Of a DNA stretch of 64,000 bases, positions 40,653 to 51,042 are shown one piece after another (the stretch's first letter is position 1; every line of letters begins with the position of its first letter). The position numbers were made by a program, and so were the translations under genes. The DNA is from Acidihalobacter aeolianus (GTDB taxonomy: Bacteria > Pseudomonadota > Gammaproteobacteria > DSM-5130 > Acidihalobacteraceae), in NCBI RefSeq assembly GCF_001753165.1, contig NZ_CP017448.1, forward strand, positions 1,382,462-1,446,461. Direction: 5' to 3'. The notes below the pieces were generated by a model. It did no database searches, was not told where the DNA came from, and saw only the letters and a list, made by a program, of their open reading frames with translations.

Positions 40653-43600
40653 ATGTTGTTGCTACAGGGACCCGCCGCATTATCAGAATTCCGCCGCGCG
40701 CGACTGCTGGCAAAACTGCAAGCCGTCGCACCTGCGGCCGCCGACGTGGTGGCACACCCTGTATTTTTCGCCTTTCCGGTGCGTGCTCTGAATGCGGACG
40801 AGCATGTGCGCCTGGAGGCCGTGCTGGGTGTAACCGACGATGCTTTGCCATTCTCCGGAGCCGATGCCTCCGCAATGCTCGAATGCGTGGTGACCCCACG
40901 CCCGGGCACCATATCGCCGTGGGCGAGCAAGGCGACGGACATCCTGCAGCACTGTGGGTTGGAGGTAGTCGAGCGCGTCGAGCGCGGCGTGGTTTATCGC
41001 GTGAGCCTGAATGCCCCGATCGACGAAACGACGCGCGACGGTCTGCGCCGGGCGCTCTACGACCGGATGACCGAGGCGGCGCTTGATTCCTGCGAGGACG
41101 CACTGGTGCTGTTCCGCGAGGCGACGCCGGCGCCGCTCGGCCACATCGAGCTCGGCGAGCAGCCAATGGAGGCCCTGCAGGCCGCCAATCGCGATCTGGG
41201 TCTCGCGCTGTCGGATGACGAGATCGAATATCTTGCGGAAAACTACACCGCGCTGGGGCGCAGCCCGACCGATGCCGAACTGATGATGTTCGCGCAGGCG
41301 AATTCGGAGCATTGCAGGCACAAGATCTTCAATGCCAGCTGGGTGATCGACGGCAAGGCTCAGGACAAGAGCCTGTTCGAGATGATCCGCAATACCTACC
41401 GGCATGCGCCGGAAGGCATATTGTCCGCCTATCACGACAACTCTGCGGTATTCGCCGGCCCCGAGGCCACGGTGCGTTTTGCGCCGGAGGCCGGCGGCAT
41501 GCGCTACGTCGAATCTCGCGAGGCGGTGCATACCTGCATCAAGGTCGAGACGCACAACCACCCCACGGCGATTTCGCCCTTTCCCGGGGCGGCGACGGGC
41601 TCCGGCGGCGAGATCCGAGACGAAGGAGCGACCGGGCGCGGTGCGCGCCCCAAGGCCGGGCTAACCGGTTTTGCCGTCTCCAATCTGCGCATACCGGGCT
41701 TCGAGCAGCCCTGGGAAATCGACCACGGCAAGCCGGGGCGCATCGTGTCCGCCCTGGACATCATGCTCGAGGGCCCCATCGGCGGTGCCTCCTTCAACAA
41801 CGAATTCGGCCGCCCGGGTATTGCGGGTTTCTTCCGCACCTACGAGCAGCGCGTAGCCGGTGTCGACGGTGACGAGGTGCGCGGTTTCCACAAGCCGATC
41901 ATGCTGGCGGGCGGCGTCGGTGCGATACGTGCCGATCTGGTCGACAAGCAACCGATACCGCCCGGCGCGCAGATCGTGGTGCTCGGCGGACCCGCAATGC
42001 AGATCGGGTTGGGTGGCGGAGCTGCATCCAGCATGGCCACCGGAGCGAGCGAGGAGGTGCTGGATTTTGCCTCGGTGCAGCGCAGCAACCCTGAAATGCA
42101 GCGCCGTTGCCAGGAGGTGATCGACCGCTGCGCCGCCCTGGGTGCGGACAACCCGATTCTGTCGGTGCACGACGTCGGCGCCGGCGGCCTGTCCAATGCG
42201 GTGCCGGAACTGGTCAACGACGCCGGTCGGGGCGGTCGCTTCGAACTGCGCGCGGTGCCCAACGACGATCCCGACATGTCGCCGCTCGCGATCTGGTGCA
42301 ACGAGGCTCAGGAACGCTACGTGGTCGCCGTCGACAGCGAGCGCCTGGATGCCTTCGCCGCCCTGTGCGAGCGCGAACGCTGCCCGTATGCGGTGATCGG
42401 CGAGGCCACTGCGGAGCAGCAGTTGGTGGTCGGCGACGCCCAGCTCGAGGAAACGGTGGTCGACCTGCCCATGGAGGTCCTGCTGGGCAAGCCGCCGAAG
42501 ATGCTGCGCGACGTGAAACGTACGACCGTCCATCATGCGGCGCCGTCGCTCGATGGCATTGCCCTGGATGAAGCGGTACGTCGCGTGCTGCGGATGCCCT
42601 CCGTGGCGAGCAAGAGTTTTCTGATTACCATCGGCGACCGCACCGTCGGCGGCCTGGTTGCGCGCGATCAGATGGTCGGGCCCTGGCAGGTGCCGGTAGC
42701 GGACGTCGGCGTGACCCTGAGCGATTTCTACGGTTATACCGGCGAGGCGATGGCCATTGGCGAACGTCCGCCGCTGGCGCTGCTCAATCCGGCCGCCTCC
42801 GGTCGCATGGCGATCGGCGAGGCGCTGACCAATCTGGCCGCGGCTGCGGTGCCGCGGCTTGGCGAGGTGCGCCTGTCGGCCAACTGGATGGCGCCCGCAG
42901 GCCATCCCGGCGAGGATGCCGCGCTGTACGACACGGTGCGTGCGGTGGGCGAGGCGCTGTGTCCGGCGCTGGGGATCGCGATTCCCGTCGGCAAGGATTC
43001 CCTGTCGATGAAGACGGTCTGGCACGAGGGCGGCGAAAAGCGCGCCGTGACCGCGCCGCTCTCGCTCATCGTCTCCGCCTTCGCCCCGGTCGAGGACGTA
43101 CGCCGCACGCTGACGCCTCAGCTGTGCACCGATGTCGGCGATACCGATCTCGTACTGGTCGATCTCGGCAAGGGACGCGACCGCCTGGGCGGCTCGGCCC
43201 TGTTGCAGGCCTTCGGTCAGCTCGGCCATCAGGCGCCCGACCTCGATGCGCCGCAAACATTGAGCGGCTTCTTCGAGGCCGTGCAAACGTTGAATCGCGA
43301 CGGCCGCCTGCTGGCCTACCACGACCGTTCCGACGGCGGGCTGCTGGCCACGCTGTGCGAGATGGCGTTTGCCGGTCATTGCGGAGTGGATGTCGATCTT
43401 GGCGATGTGCGCGAGCCGCTCGCCTGCCTGTTCGCCGAGGAACTCGGTGCGGTTCTGCAGGTGCGGCACGTGGATGTCGACGAGGTGCTGATGGCCTTCG
43501 AGGAATGCGGCCTCGGTCGCCACACCCAGGTGATCGGCACCCTGGCCGACGACGACGCGGTCGTTATCCGCGCCGGTAACCGCGTGCTCTATCGCGAGGA

Positions 43601-44555
43601 GCGAGCGGCGCTGCAGCGTGTGTGGGGCGAGACCAGCTATCGCATGCAGGCCCTCCGCGACAATCCGGACTGTGCCGAGCAGGAGTTCGCCAGCCTGGGC
43701 GCGGCGGACGATCCGGGACTGCACGCGCACCTGGGCTTCGATCCGGCCGATAACGTGGCTGCACCCTATATCGCCCGCGGCGTGCGACCGCGCGTGGCCG
43801 TGTTGCGGGAGCAGGGCGTCAACGGCCAGGTCGAGATGGCCGCGAGTTTCCATCGCGCCGGTTTCGAGTCGGTCGATGTGCACATGAGCGATATCATCGC
43901 CGGGCGGGTCGATCTGGCCGACTTCCATGGGTTGGCTGCCGGCGGCGGGTTTTCGTATGGCGACGTGCTCGGGGCGGGCGGCGGCTGGGCCAAATCGATT
44001 CTCTACAATCCCCGCGCGCGCGACGCCTTCGAGAGTTTCTTCAACCGTTCCGACACCTTCGGCATAGGCCTGTGCAACGGCTGCCAGATGATGTCGCAGA
44101 TCAAGACGCTGATTCCGGGTGCCGGCCACTGGCCGAGCTTCGAACGCAATGCCTCGGAGCAGTTCGAAGGGCGTCTCGTCATGGTCGAGGTGACGCCTTC
44201 GCCGTCGATCCTGTTTGCAGACATGCAGGGTTCGGTATTGCCGATCGTGGTGTCCCACGGCGAGGGCCGAGCCCAGTTCGTCGACAATACGGCGGAGGCC
44301 GTGCTGCGCGCGGGTCTGGTCACGCTGCGTTACGTCGACCGCCATGCTCAGCCGACCGAGCGTTACCCGGAAAACCCGAACGGCTCGCCGCTCGGCATCA
44401 CCGGACTGTGCTCGGAAGACGGACGGTTCACCATCATGATGCCGCACCCGGAACGAACCTTCCGCAGCGTGCAGTTCTCCTGGTGCCCGGAGGAATGGGG
44501 CGAGGACTCGCCCTGGCTGCGCCTGTTCCGCAATGCGCGGGTCTGGCTTGGCTGA
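40653..44555 (+). CDS. purL: Phosphoribosylformylglycinamidine synthase
   Basis: The large single-chain enzyme of proteobacteria converts FGAR, glutamine and ATP to FGAM in purine synthesis. The sequence has the two PurM-like synthase halves ([20 protein letters not shown]; later [17 protein letters not shown]) and a C-terminal glutamine amidotransferase with the nucleophile in [11 protein letters not shown] near residue 1140 and an MPHPER segment. I chose ATG 40653 ([11 protein letters not shown]), giving 1300 residues; an upstream in-frame ATG at 40572 adds residues absent from the family. Confidence 0.97.
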   Translation: MLLLQGPAALSEFRRARLLAKLQAVAPAAADVVAHPVFFAFPVRALNADEHVRLEAVLGVTDDALPFSGADASAMLECVVTPRPGTISPWASKATDILQHCGLEVVERVERGVVYRVSLNAPIDETTRDGLRRALYDRMTEAALDSCEDALVLFREATPAPLGHIELGEQPMEALQAANRDLGLALSDDEIEYLAENYTALGRSPTDAELMMFAQANSEHCRHKIFNASWVIDGKAQDKSLFEMIRNTYRHAPEGILSAYHDNSAVFAGPEATVRFAPEAGGMRYVESREAVHTCIKVETHNHPTAISPFPGAATGSGGEIRDEGATGRGARPKAGLTGFAVSNLRIPGFEQPWEIDHGKPGRIVSALDIMLEGPIGGASFNNEFGRPGIAGFFRTYEQRVAGVDGDEVRGFHKPIMLAGGVGAIRADLVDKQPIPPGAQIVVLGGPAMQIGLGGGAASSMATGASEEVLDFASVQRSNPEMQRRCQEVIDRCAALGADNPILSVHDVGAGGLSNAVPELVNDAGRGGRFELRAVPNDDPDMSPLAIWCNEAQERYVVAVDSERLDAFAALCERERCPYAVIGEATAEQQLVVGDAQLEETVVDLPMEVLLGKPPKMLRDVKRTTVHHAAPSLDGIALDEAVRRVLRMPSVASKSFLITIGDRTVGGLVARDQMVGPWQVPVADVGVTLSDFYGYTGEAMAIGERPPLALLNPAASGRMAIGEALTNLAAAAVPRLGEVRLSANWMAPAGHPGEDAALYDTVRAVGEALCPALGIAIPVGKDSLSMKTVWHEGGEKRAVTAPLSLIVSAFAPVEDVRRTLTPQLCTDVGDTDLVLVDLGKGRDRLGGSALLQAFGQLGHQAPDLDAPQTLSGFFEAVQTLNRDGRLLAYHDRSDGGLLATLCEMAFAGHCGVDVDLGDVREPLACLFAEELGAVLQVRHVDVDEVLMAFEECGLGRHTQVIGTLADDDAVVIRAGNRVLYREERAALQRVWGETSYRMQALRDNPDCAEQEFASLGAADDPGLHAHLGFDPADNVAAPYIARGVRPRVAVLREQGVNGQVEMAASFHRAGFESVDVHMSDIIAGRVDLADFHGLAAGGGFSYGDVLGAGGGWAKSILYNPRARDAFESFFNRSDTFGIGLCNGCQMMSQIKTLIPGAGHWPSFERNASEQFEGRLVMVEVTPSPSILFADMQGSVLPIVVSHGEGRAQFVDNTAEAVLRAGLVTLRYVDRHAQPTERYPENPNGSPLGITGLCSEDGRFTIMMPHPERTFRSVQFSWCPEEWGEDSPWLRLFRNARVWLG

Positions 44556-44612
44556 GCGATGCGGTCGGGAATGTTAGAATCGGGTTATCGCAACGCGCAC
44601 AGGAGATAGACG

Positions 44613-45209
44613 ATGCTAGAGATCAGCGTGCGCTTCGCACCCGGTTTCCCCGCCGACGCCCGCGCCGGCCTGCGCGCCGAGGGCGACGTGCTGCCCGAAT
44701 ACGGCCAGGTCTGGATCTGGGACATGGCCTATGCCCAGACCCTGCATGCCCTGGCCGGAAGCGAGGCCGCGCGCACACTGCGCGAGGACCTCGAGCTGTG
44801 GGGCATCAACATGTCCAGCAAGGTGTTCCAGCCGATGGACCACATTCGCGCCAAGGGGCACCTCAACCTGCGCCCGGACTTCACGCTGGACGACGCGGTG
44901 GCTGGAGACTCGGTCGTGGTATTCCGCATCAACGGGGCTGCGGGCGAGTTGCCGCGAGTCGAGGTCGAGGCGGCGGAGGAGCTGGACGACGACCGCCGTG
45001 CGGCTGCGGTGGTGGCCTTGGGGCAGTTCTTCATCGACCAGAACGACCTCTTCGCCAAGGAACTGCCGCTGCACATACTCGCGTTCCGCAAGTTCTACAG
45101 CGACATCGCCTCCGAAAGCGATCCGGCCAGCGTGGACGACGCGCCCATGTTCGCGATTCAGAAGGCGCTGGAATACTTCAACAGCGTGGCCAGCGGGGCC
45201 CGCCACTAG
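44613..45209 (+). CDS. Hypothetical acidic protein downstream of purL
   Basis: The 198-residue soluble protein starts MLEISVRFAPGFPADARAGL and contains ELWGINMSSKVFQPMDHIRA and LGQFFIDQNDLFAKELPLHI. It has no signal peptide, membrane segment or metal motif that I recognise. AGGAG precedes the ATG by about 8 bases. The HAD phosphatase gene starts 5 bases after its stop, so the two are co-transcribed. Function unknown. Confidence 0.72.
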   Translation: MLEISVRFAPGFPADARAGLRAEGDVLPEYGQVWIWDMAYAQTLHALAGSEAARTLREDLELWGINMSSKVFQPMDHIRAKGHLNLRPDFTLDDAVAGDSVVVFRINGAAGELPRVEVEAAEELDDDRRAAAVVALGQFFIDQNDLFAKELPLHILAFRKFYSDIASESDPASVDDAPMFAIQKALEYFNSVASGARH

Positions 45210-45213
45210 GGCG

Positions 45214-45903
45214 ATGCCGATTCGCTGCATCACCTTCGACCTCGACGATACGCTGTGGGACTGCGAGCCGGTCATCGTCGCAGCCGAGGCAAGGTTTTTC
45301 GAGTGGGTGCAGCGCACCTGCCCGGCACTGGCGCGGCAGTACGACCTCGACGCGCTGATTCGTCATCGCGTCGCATACTTCGACCGCTTCCCGGAGATGC
45401 AGCACGACTTCACACGCCTGCGCAAGCAGTGGCTGGCCGAGCTGTCGGCCGCGCATGCGCTGGCGGGCGACTGGGTGGAGGAGGGCTTCAAGGTGTTCTG
45501 GCTGGCGCGCAACGAGGTCGAACTCTACCGCGAGGCCATCGACCTGCTCGAAGGCCTGCGCGAACGCTACCGCGTCGGCGCGATCACCAACGGCAATGCC
45601 GACGTGCACCACATCGGCGTGGGCCATTACTTCGATTTCGTGATCACCGCGGCACAGGCGGGCAGCGCAAAGCCGTCACCCGGCATCTTCCGGCACGCGT
45701 TGTCGGCTGCCGGCGTGCCCGCGGGGGAGTGCGTGCATGTCGGCGACAACCCCTATGCCGACGTGCAGGGCGCTCGCGCGCAGGGCATGCGCACGGTCTG
45801 GGTCAATCCCACCGGTGCGGCCTGGCCGGCGGGCGATCCGCGCCCCGATGCCACGGTGCGCCACGTCGGCGAGATCGCCGAACTGCTCGTGCGCTGGGCC
45901 TGA
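45214..45903 (+). CDS. HAD-superfamily hydrolase (YigB-like)
   Basis: The 229-residue protein has HAD motif I in FDLDDTLWDCEP, motif II in GAITNGNADV, a Lys in AGSAKPSPGIF, and the final Asp motif in HVGDNPYADVQGARAQG. The pattern matches YigB-type phosphatases, which in E. coli dephosphorylate a riboflavin intermediate. The ATG at 45214 places FDLDD near the N-terminus as in the family. Substrate assignment is tentative. Confidence 0.88.
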   Translation: MPIRCITFDLDDTLWDCEPVIVAAEARFFEWVQRTCPALARQYDLDALIRHRVAYFDRFPEMQHDFTRLRKQWLAELSAAHALAGDWVEEGFKVFWLARNEVELYREAIDLLEGLRERYRVGAITNGNADVHHIGVGHYFDFVITAAQAGSAKPSPGIFRHALSAAGVPAGECVHVGDNPYADVQGARAQGMRTVWVNPTGAAWPAGDPRPDATVRHVGEIAELLVRWA

Positions 45904-45931
45904 TCGGTGGTGCCCGTGGCTTCGGCCGCGC

Positions 45932-47116
45932 TCAGTGATGCGCGGGACTGACCGCCCCGGGTAGCGCAAGGCTGAACAGAGTGGCTGCGGCGCCCACGCC
46001 GACCAGCACCCAGAGCACGTCGATCAGGCCCAGGTGAGTGGCTACCACTCCCAACAGGATCAGCGCCACGGCACCGAGGCCGTTGGACACGCCCAGCGCG
46101 ATGCCCGAGCCCATGGAGCGGTTCTCCGGAAAGATGTCCTGACCGATCACGATGCTGATCGGCAGGGTGGCGAACAGCGCGATTCCGAGCAGGCCCAGCA
46201 CTACCCACTGTTCGATGCCGTTCACGAACGGCAGCAGGGCAAGCAGGAGGGTCGAGGCCAGAATCGCGGTGAATACCACGCGCTTGCGGCCGAAGCGATC
46301 CGAGATCTGCCCGCCGCCGACGTTGCCGATGATGCCGACCACCAGCAACACGCTGATCAGTGCCGACGACTCGACCAGCGAGTGGCCGCGATCGTGCCAG
46401 ATGATCGGCAGGTAGGTGACCAACCCGAAGATCATCAGTGCGCGCAGGCTGGAAAAGCCCACCAGTGCGGAAAGCGGTCCGATATGCCGGCCCCAGGCGA
46501 TGGGCCTGGCATCGGGATGACGCGGAGGCTGCACCGGCAGTGCCGCCCACAGCAGCGGCACGCTGAACAGGGCGGGGATGGCCAGCAGCCAGAGGTAGTG
46601 CAATCGCCAGCCGGCGACCACCAGGCTGGCGAACAGCGGCCACAGGCCGCGGCCGACCTCGCCGCCGACCAGGAACAGTGCCAGACCGAAGCCCTGACGA
46701 CCTCGACTCAGTGCGCGTGCGCCAGCCAGCGCCTGCGGATGGAACAGGGCGTTGGAAATGCCGATCACGATCAGTACCGGAATCAGTGCCCACAGACTGG
46801 GCGCGAAGCCGATCAAAGCCCCGGCCAGATTGGACCCGAGCACACCCATGACGATGAACACTCGGCCGCCGACGCGGTCGGCGACCCAGCCGGTGAAGGC
46901 CTGCAGGGCCTGGCCGATGAGCAGGGCGGCCATGATCGTGCCTGCCAGTCCGACGTGCAGATGCAGATTGATGAGCACGGCGGGCAGTACGCCAGGCAGA
47001 TAGTTGGCTGCGCCGTCGTTGAGAAAATGCAGCCAGCTGAGGCCGCCGAGACGGGCGTAGTGCGGGTGTTCGGCCACAGCCTGCGCGGGACGTCCGGCGA
47101 TTTCTGATGCGCCCAT
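45932..47116 (-). CDS. MFS transporter (fosmidomycin-resistance Fsr-like)
   Basis: The 394-residue membrane protein has about 12 hydrophobic helices, the MFS A-type loop GWVADRVGGRVF after helix 2, and LHFLNDGAANYLPGVLPAVL in helix 1, a pattern characteristic of Fsr-like exporters. These expel small toxic compounds using the proton gradient. AAGGAA lies before the ATG. It is convergent with the HAD gene. The transported substrate is unknown. Confidence 0.87.
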   Translation of the reverse strand: MGASEIAGRPAQAVAEHPHYARLGGLSWLHFLNDGAANYLPGVLPAVLINLHLHVGLAGTIMAALLIGQALQAFTGWVADRVGGRVFIVMGVLGSNLAGALIGFAPSLWALIPVLIVIGISNALFHPQALAGARALSRGRQGFGLALFLVGGEVGRGLWPLFASLVVAGWRLHYLWLLAIPALFSVPLLWAALPVQPPRHPDARPIAWGRHIGPLSALVGFSSLRALMIFGLVTYLPIIWHDRGHSLVESSALISVLLVVGIIGNVGGGQISDRFGRKRVVFTAILASTLLLALLPFVNGIEQWVVLGLLGIALFATLPISIVIGQDIFPENRSMGSGIALGVSNGLGAVALILLGVVATHLGLIDVLWVLVGVGAAATLFSLALPGAVSPAHH

Positions 47117-47202
47117 CGAAATTCCTTGCAGGGTAAATATTAGTAAGCTAGTTATTTTTGCAGATCAGTGAGGTGGCTGTCAGCCATGGGTTGTCTGGGG
47201 TT

Positions 47203-47829
47203 TTAGCGCGCGAGCAGGGGTTCGAGCGTCGGCCAGACGTTGGCGAGGAGTCGCGGCTGGGCGGCGGCGGTCGGATGAATGCCGTCGGATTGCATCAAGG
47301 TGGGGTGCGTGGCCACGCCCTTGAGCAGGAACGGCACCAGCGGCGTAGCGGTCCTGGCGGCCACTTCGTCGTAAACCTTATGGAACATTTGCGTGTAGGC
47401 GGGGCCATAATTGGGCGGCATGCGCACGCCGAGCAACAGGACACGCGCCCCGGAAGATCGCGCCGTGTCGACCAGCCGTGTCAGCTGCTCGCGGAAGGTG
47501 GAGATCGGCGTACCGCGCAGGCCGTCGTTGCCGCCGAGTTCGACGATCACCACGGCCGGGCGGAAACGCGCAAGTTCGGCGGGCAGGCGTGCGAGCCCGC
47601 CGGCAGTGGTGTCGCCGCCGATGCTGGCGTTGACGACGCGATAGGGATAGCCTTCCCGGGTCAGTTTTTCGGCGAGCAGGTGCACCCATCCGGCATCAAG
47701 CGGAATGCCGTGACCGGCGCTCAGGCTGTCGCCGAGCACCAGGATCACGCCCTTGCGCGCCGCATCGGCATGGGCGGCGCCGGCGGCGAGCAGCAGGATG
47801 CACAGGCAGCGGACGAGGATGGAGCGCAT
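47203..47829 (-). CDS. tesA: Periplasmic acyl-CoA thioesterase/arylesterase (GDSL)
   Basis: The 208-residue precursor has a signal peptide (SILVRCLCILLLAAGAAHAD) and SGNH-hydrolase blocks: GDSLSAGHGI (catalytic Ser), GGNDGLRG (Asn), and DGIHPTAAAQ (Asp and His). It hydrolyses thioesters, esters and lysophospholipids. The gene starts at ATG 47829; upstream-frame sequence lies in the divergent ABC gene and is not part of it. In related genomes tesA is divergent from ybbA/ybbP, as here. Confidence 0.92.
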   Translation of the reverse strand: MRSILVRCLCILLLAAGAAHADAARKGVILVLGDSLSAGHGIPLDAGWVHLLAEKLTREGYPYRVVNASIGGDTTAGGLARLPAELARFRPAVVIVELGGNDGLRGTPISTFREQLTRLVDTARSSGARVLLLGVRMPPNYGPAYTQMFHKVYDEVAARTATPLVPFLLKGVATHPTLMQSDGIHPTAAAQPRLLANVWPTLEPLLAR

Positions 47830-48514
47830 GACGGCAGATTCTAGCGCGTCGGCCGCCGTGGCCGCGATGGCGCTGTCCAAGACGGTCGAAGGTCCCGAAG
47901 GCCGCCTGACGATACTCGATGGCGTCGACCTGCAGGTGGCCAGTGGCGAGTCCGTGGCCATTCTGGGTGCCTCGGGTTCGGGCAAGTCGACCCTGCTCGG
48001 CCTGCTTGCCGGGCTGGACGCGCCCAGCGCCGGCGAGGTTTTTCTCGCCGGGCAGAATCTTTCCACCCTGGACGAGGATGGCCGCGCCGGCGTGCGCGCT
48101 GGCCGCGTCGGTTTCGTGTTCCAGTCCTTTCAGCTGCTGCCGGGGTTGACCGCACTGGAGAACGTGATGCTGCCGCTGGAGCTGCTGGAGCGGCCCGCGC
48201 GCGAAGCCGCGCAGGCGGTGCTCGACCGAGTCGGGTTGGCGGCGCGCGGCGCACACTACCCGCATCAGCTTTCCGGCGGCGAGCAGCAGCGAGTGGCCAT
48301 CGCGCGCGCCTTTGTCACGCGCCCCGCCGTACTCTTCGCCGACGAGCCGACCGGCAATCTGGACGAGGCGAGCGGGGCACAGGTCATCGAACTGCTGTTC
48401 TCGCTCAACGCCGAACAGTCGACCGCGCTGGTGCTGGTCACCCATGATCCAACGCTGGCCGCCCGCTGCGCGAACCGCTATCGCCTGCACGCCGGCCGAC
48501 TCGCGACATGCTGA
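47828..48514 (+). CDS. ybbA: ABC transporter ATP-binding protein (YbbA-like)
   Basis: The 228-residue ATPase has Walker A GASGSGKSTL, signature LSGGEQQRVAIARA and Walker B VLFADEPTGNLD, as in the LolD/MacB group. ATG 47828 has GGAG 3 bases upstream and overlaps the tesA start codon on the other strand; a second ATG at 47867 lacks a ribosome site. It powers the FtsX-type permease encoded next, possibly for export of lipids or envelope components. Confidence 0.9.
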   Translation: MTADSSASAAVAAMALSKTVEGPEGRLTILDGVDLQVASGESVAILGASGSGKSTLLGLLAGLDAPSAGEVFLAGQNLSTLDEDGRAGVRAGRVGFVFQSFQLLPGLTALENVMLPLELLERPAREAAQAVLDRVGLAARGAHYPHQLSGGEQQRVAIARAFVTRPAVLFADEPTGNLDEASGAQVIELLFSLNAEQSTALVLVTHDPTLAARCANRYRLHAGRLATC

Positions 48515-51009
48515 GCGCCTGGCTGCCCGGAGGGCTGGTCTGGCGCACGCTGCGCCGCGATCTGCGTTCAGGCGCACTGCGCGTGATCGCGCTGGCGCTT
48601 GCGGTTGCCGTGGGCGCGATCAGCGCGGTGGGCATCTTCACCGACCGGGTTTCGCGCGCCATGGATGCCCAGGCGAGCAGCCTGTTGGGCGCGGATCTCG
48701 TGGTCAGCGACGCGGATGCGATTCCTGGGCCCATACGTGAGCGCGCGCACGCGCTGCATCTGAATACGGTCGATGCGCTGGGCTTTCCCAGCGTGGTGCT
48801 CAGCGGCGAGCGTACCGTGCTGGTGATGGTGCGGGCGCTCGGAGCAGGGTATCCGTTGCTCGGCGACGTGAAACTCTCGTCGACGCCATTCGGCCCGGAA
48901 CGGACACTGCACGGTCCGCCGAGCCCCGGCAGCGTGTGGCTCAGCCGGGAAGCCCTGCAGCGCCTGGACCTCAAGGTCGGCGATCAGGTGCAGCTTGGCG
49001 AGACCCGTCTGCGCCTCGCGGGCGTGTTGCGCGAGGCGCCGGGGACCGGTGCGGGCCTGTTCGATTTTGCGCCGCGCCTGGTGATGGCGCTGTCCGACGT
49101 GGCTGCGACTAAGTTGGTCACCCCGCAGAGCCGGGTACGTCACGAACTGATGCTGGTGGGCGATACCACGGCGGTCGATGCCATGCGTGGCTGGCTGAAG
49201 TCGCATGCGCCGCCCGGCGTGCAGGTCGAGGACGTGCGCAGCGGGAGACCGACGTTGCGCACCGCCCTGGACCGCGCGCAGCGGTTCCTGGCCCTGGCGG
49301 CCCTGGCCTCGGCGTTGCTCGGCGGCGGTGCCATCGCCGTTGCCGCGGCCAGCTTTGCGCGACGCGAGGCCGATCGCAGCGCGCTCCTGCGCTGCCTCGG
49401 CGCAAGCAGCGGTCGGGTGCTCCAACTTGCGGTCTGGCGCCTGATCGTGGTCGGTCTTTTCGGCAGTCTGCTGGGGTTGGCCTTCGGCGCGCTGGCGCAG
49501 GCCGGTCTCGCCGCGTTGCTGGCCGGCTGGTTCGGCAGCGCGTTGCCGGCGCCCGGCTGGACGCCCTTCGCCGTGGGTCTGGCCAGCGGTCTGATCCTGG
49601 TGATGGGCTTCGGCCTCGTTCCGGTGCTGCAGGTAGGACGGGTGCCGCCGCTGCGCGTGCTGCGCCGCGATCTGGGTTCGCCGCCGCCGTCGGTGTGGAT
49701 CAGCGTGGCGCTGGCCGCGGTCGCCCTGGGCGGCCTGCTGTGGTGGCAGACCGGCGATGCGCGCCTGTCGTCCTGGGTGCTCGGCGGCGGTGCGGCCACG
49801 GTCGCGGTGCTCTGGGCGGTGGCCAGAGGGTTGATGCTGTGGTTCGCCCGCGGACGCTTCGCCGGCGTCGGTTTCGGCTGGCGCTACGGTCTGCGCAACC
49901 TGGGGCGCCGCGGCGCACTGGGCGCGGTGCAACTCGCGGCGGTAGGGCTGGGGCTGGCCACGCTGCTGCTGCTCGCCTTCGTGCGCGGCCATCTGCTGGA
50001 TACCTGGCAGCGCAGCCTGCCCGCGGACGCACCCAACCAGTTCGCGATCAACATCCAGACCGGCCAGCGCGACGGCGTGCGCGCCCTGTTCGCGGCACAC
50101 GATCTGCCGCCGCCGGCGCTCTATCCGATGGTGCGTGCGCGCCTGATGACCATCAACGGTCGCCCGGTGCGCGGACGCGACTACGCCAGCGCCCAGGCAC
50201 GGCGTCTGGTACGCCGCGAATTCAATCTTTCCTGGGCCGCGGATCTGCAGGCGGGCAACCGCGTGGTTGCCGGCCACTGGTGGCGGCCGGGCGAGCGCAG
50301 CGGGTTTTCCGTGGACCAGGGGCTGGCCAAGACACTGGGCATCCGCCTGGGCGACCGCCTGGGCTTCGAAACGGCCGGACAGTCCTTCACCGGGACGGTG
50401 CAGAGCCTGCGCGATGTGCAGTGGGATACGTTCCGGCCCAATTTCTTCGTGGTGGCGCCGCCGGGCATGCTTGCCGGACTGCCGGTGAGCTGGATCACGA
50501 GTTTCTACCTGCCGCGGGAGCGTGACGCCTTTCTGCCGGCGCTGGTACGCGCCTATCCGGGGATCACCCTGTTCGACGTCGACCGCCTGCTGGCTCAGGT
50601 GCGCGCCATCATCCAGCGCGCGATGCGTGCGGTCGAATACGTGTTCGCCTTCGCGCTACTGGCCGGACTGATCGTCCTCTATGCGGCGCTGGACGCGGCA
50701 CAGGCCACTCGGCGCCGCGAACTGGCCGTGTTGCGCGCGCTCGGTGCCACGCGCCGACAGCTGCGGCTGTCGCTGGCCGCGGAGTTCGCCGGGCTCGGTA
50801 TACTGGCCGGCGCGATAGCCAGCGCCTCGGCCAGCCTGTTGGGTTACGGACTTTCCGTCCACATCTTCAACCTGGGCTATGCGCCCGATCCCGGCCTCTG
50901 GTTCGCCGGCATCGCCGGGGGTACCCTGCTGGTGCTGGCCGTCGGCCTGTGGGGCACCCGGTCGGTCGTGCGCGTGCCGCCGCTGCGCGTGCTGCAGGCG
51001 CCGGAATGA
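48508..51009 (+). CDS. ybbP: FtsX-family ABC transporter permease (YbbP-like)
   Basis: The 833-residue protein has an N-terminal helix (VIALALAVAVGAISAVGIFT), a large periplasmic domain, and about ten helices arranged in FtsX repeats near the middle and end (AALASALLGGGAIAVAAASF; FALLAGLIVLYAALDAAQAT), as in YbbP. It overlaps ybbA by 7 bases and forms the membrane part of the transporter. Length and order fit the two-gene system conserved next to tesA. Substrate is not proven in any case known to me. Confidence 0.9.
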   Translation: MLSAWLPGGLVWRTLRRDLRSGALRVIALALAVAVGAISAVGIFTDRVSRAMDAQASSLLGADLVVSDADAIPGPIRERAHALHLNTVDALGFPSVVLSGERTVLVMVRALGAGYPLLGDVKLSSTPFGPERTLHGPPSPGSVWLSREALQRLDLKVGDQVQLGETRLRLAGVLREAPGTGAGLFDFAPRLVMALSDVAATKLVTPQSRVRHELMLVGDTTAVDAMRGWLKSHAPPGVQVEDVRSGRPTLRTALDRAQRFLALAALASALLGGGAIAVAAASFARREADRSALLRCLGASSGRVLQLAVWRLIVVGLFGSLLGLAFGALAQAGLAALLAGWFGSALPAPGWTPFAVGLASGLILVMGFGLVPVLQVGRVPPLRVLRRDLGSPPPSVWISVALAAVALGGLLWWQTGDARLSSWVLGGGAATVAVLWAVARGLMLWFARGRFAGVGFGWRYGLRNLGRRGALGAVQLAAVGLGLATLLLLAFVRGHLLDTWQRSLPADAPNQFAINIQTGQRDGVRALFAAHDLPPPALYPMVRARLMTINGRPVRGRDYASAQARRLVRREFNLSWAADLQAGNRVVAGHWWRPGERSGFSVDQGLAKTLGIRLGDRLGFETAGQSFTGTVQSLRDVQWDTFRPNFFVVAPPGMLAGLPVSWITSFYLPRERDAFLPALVRAYPGITLFDVDRLLAQVRAIIQRAMRAVEYVFAFALLAGLIVLYAALDAAQATRRRELAVLRALGATRRQLRLSLAAEFAGLGILAGAIASASASLLGYGLSVHIFNLGYAPDPGLWFAGIAGGTLLVLAVGLWGTRSVVRVPPLRVLQAPE

Positions 51010-51042
51010 AGCCATGAACAACGCGCGGGAGCGCGAAGATCG

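Noticed and set aside
41661-44447. 928-codon open frame on the minus strand
   Set aside because: It lies antisense to purL, whose motifs are complete. It has the His/Arg-rich composition expected from the reverse frame of a GC-rich gene.
48568-50277. 569-codon minus-strand frame opposite ybbP
   Set aside because: It is a Gln/Arg/His-rich shadow frame; the plus strand encodes a clear FtsX-type permease.
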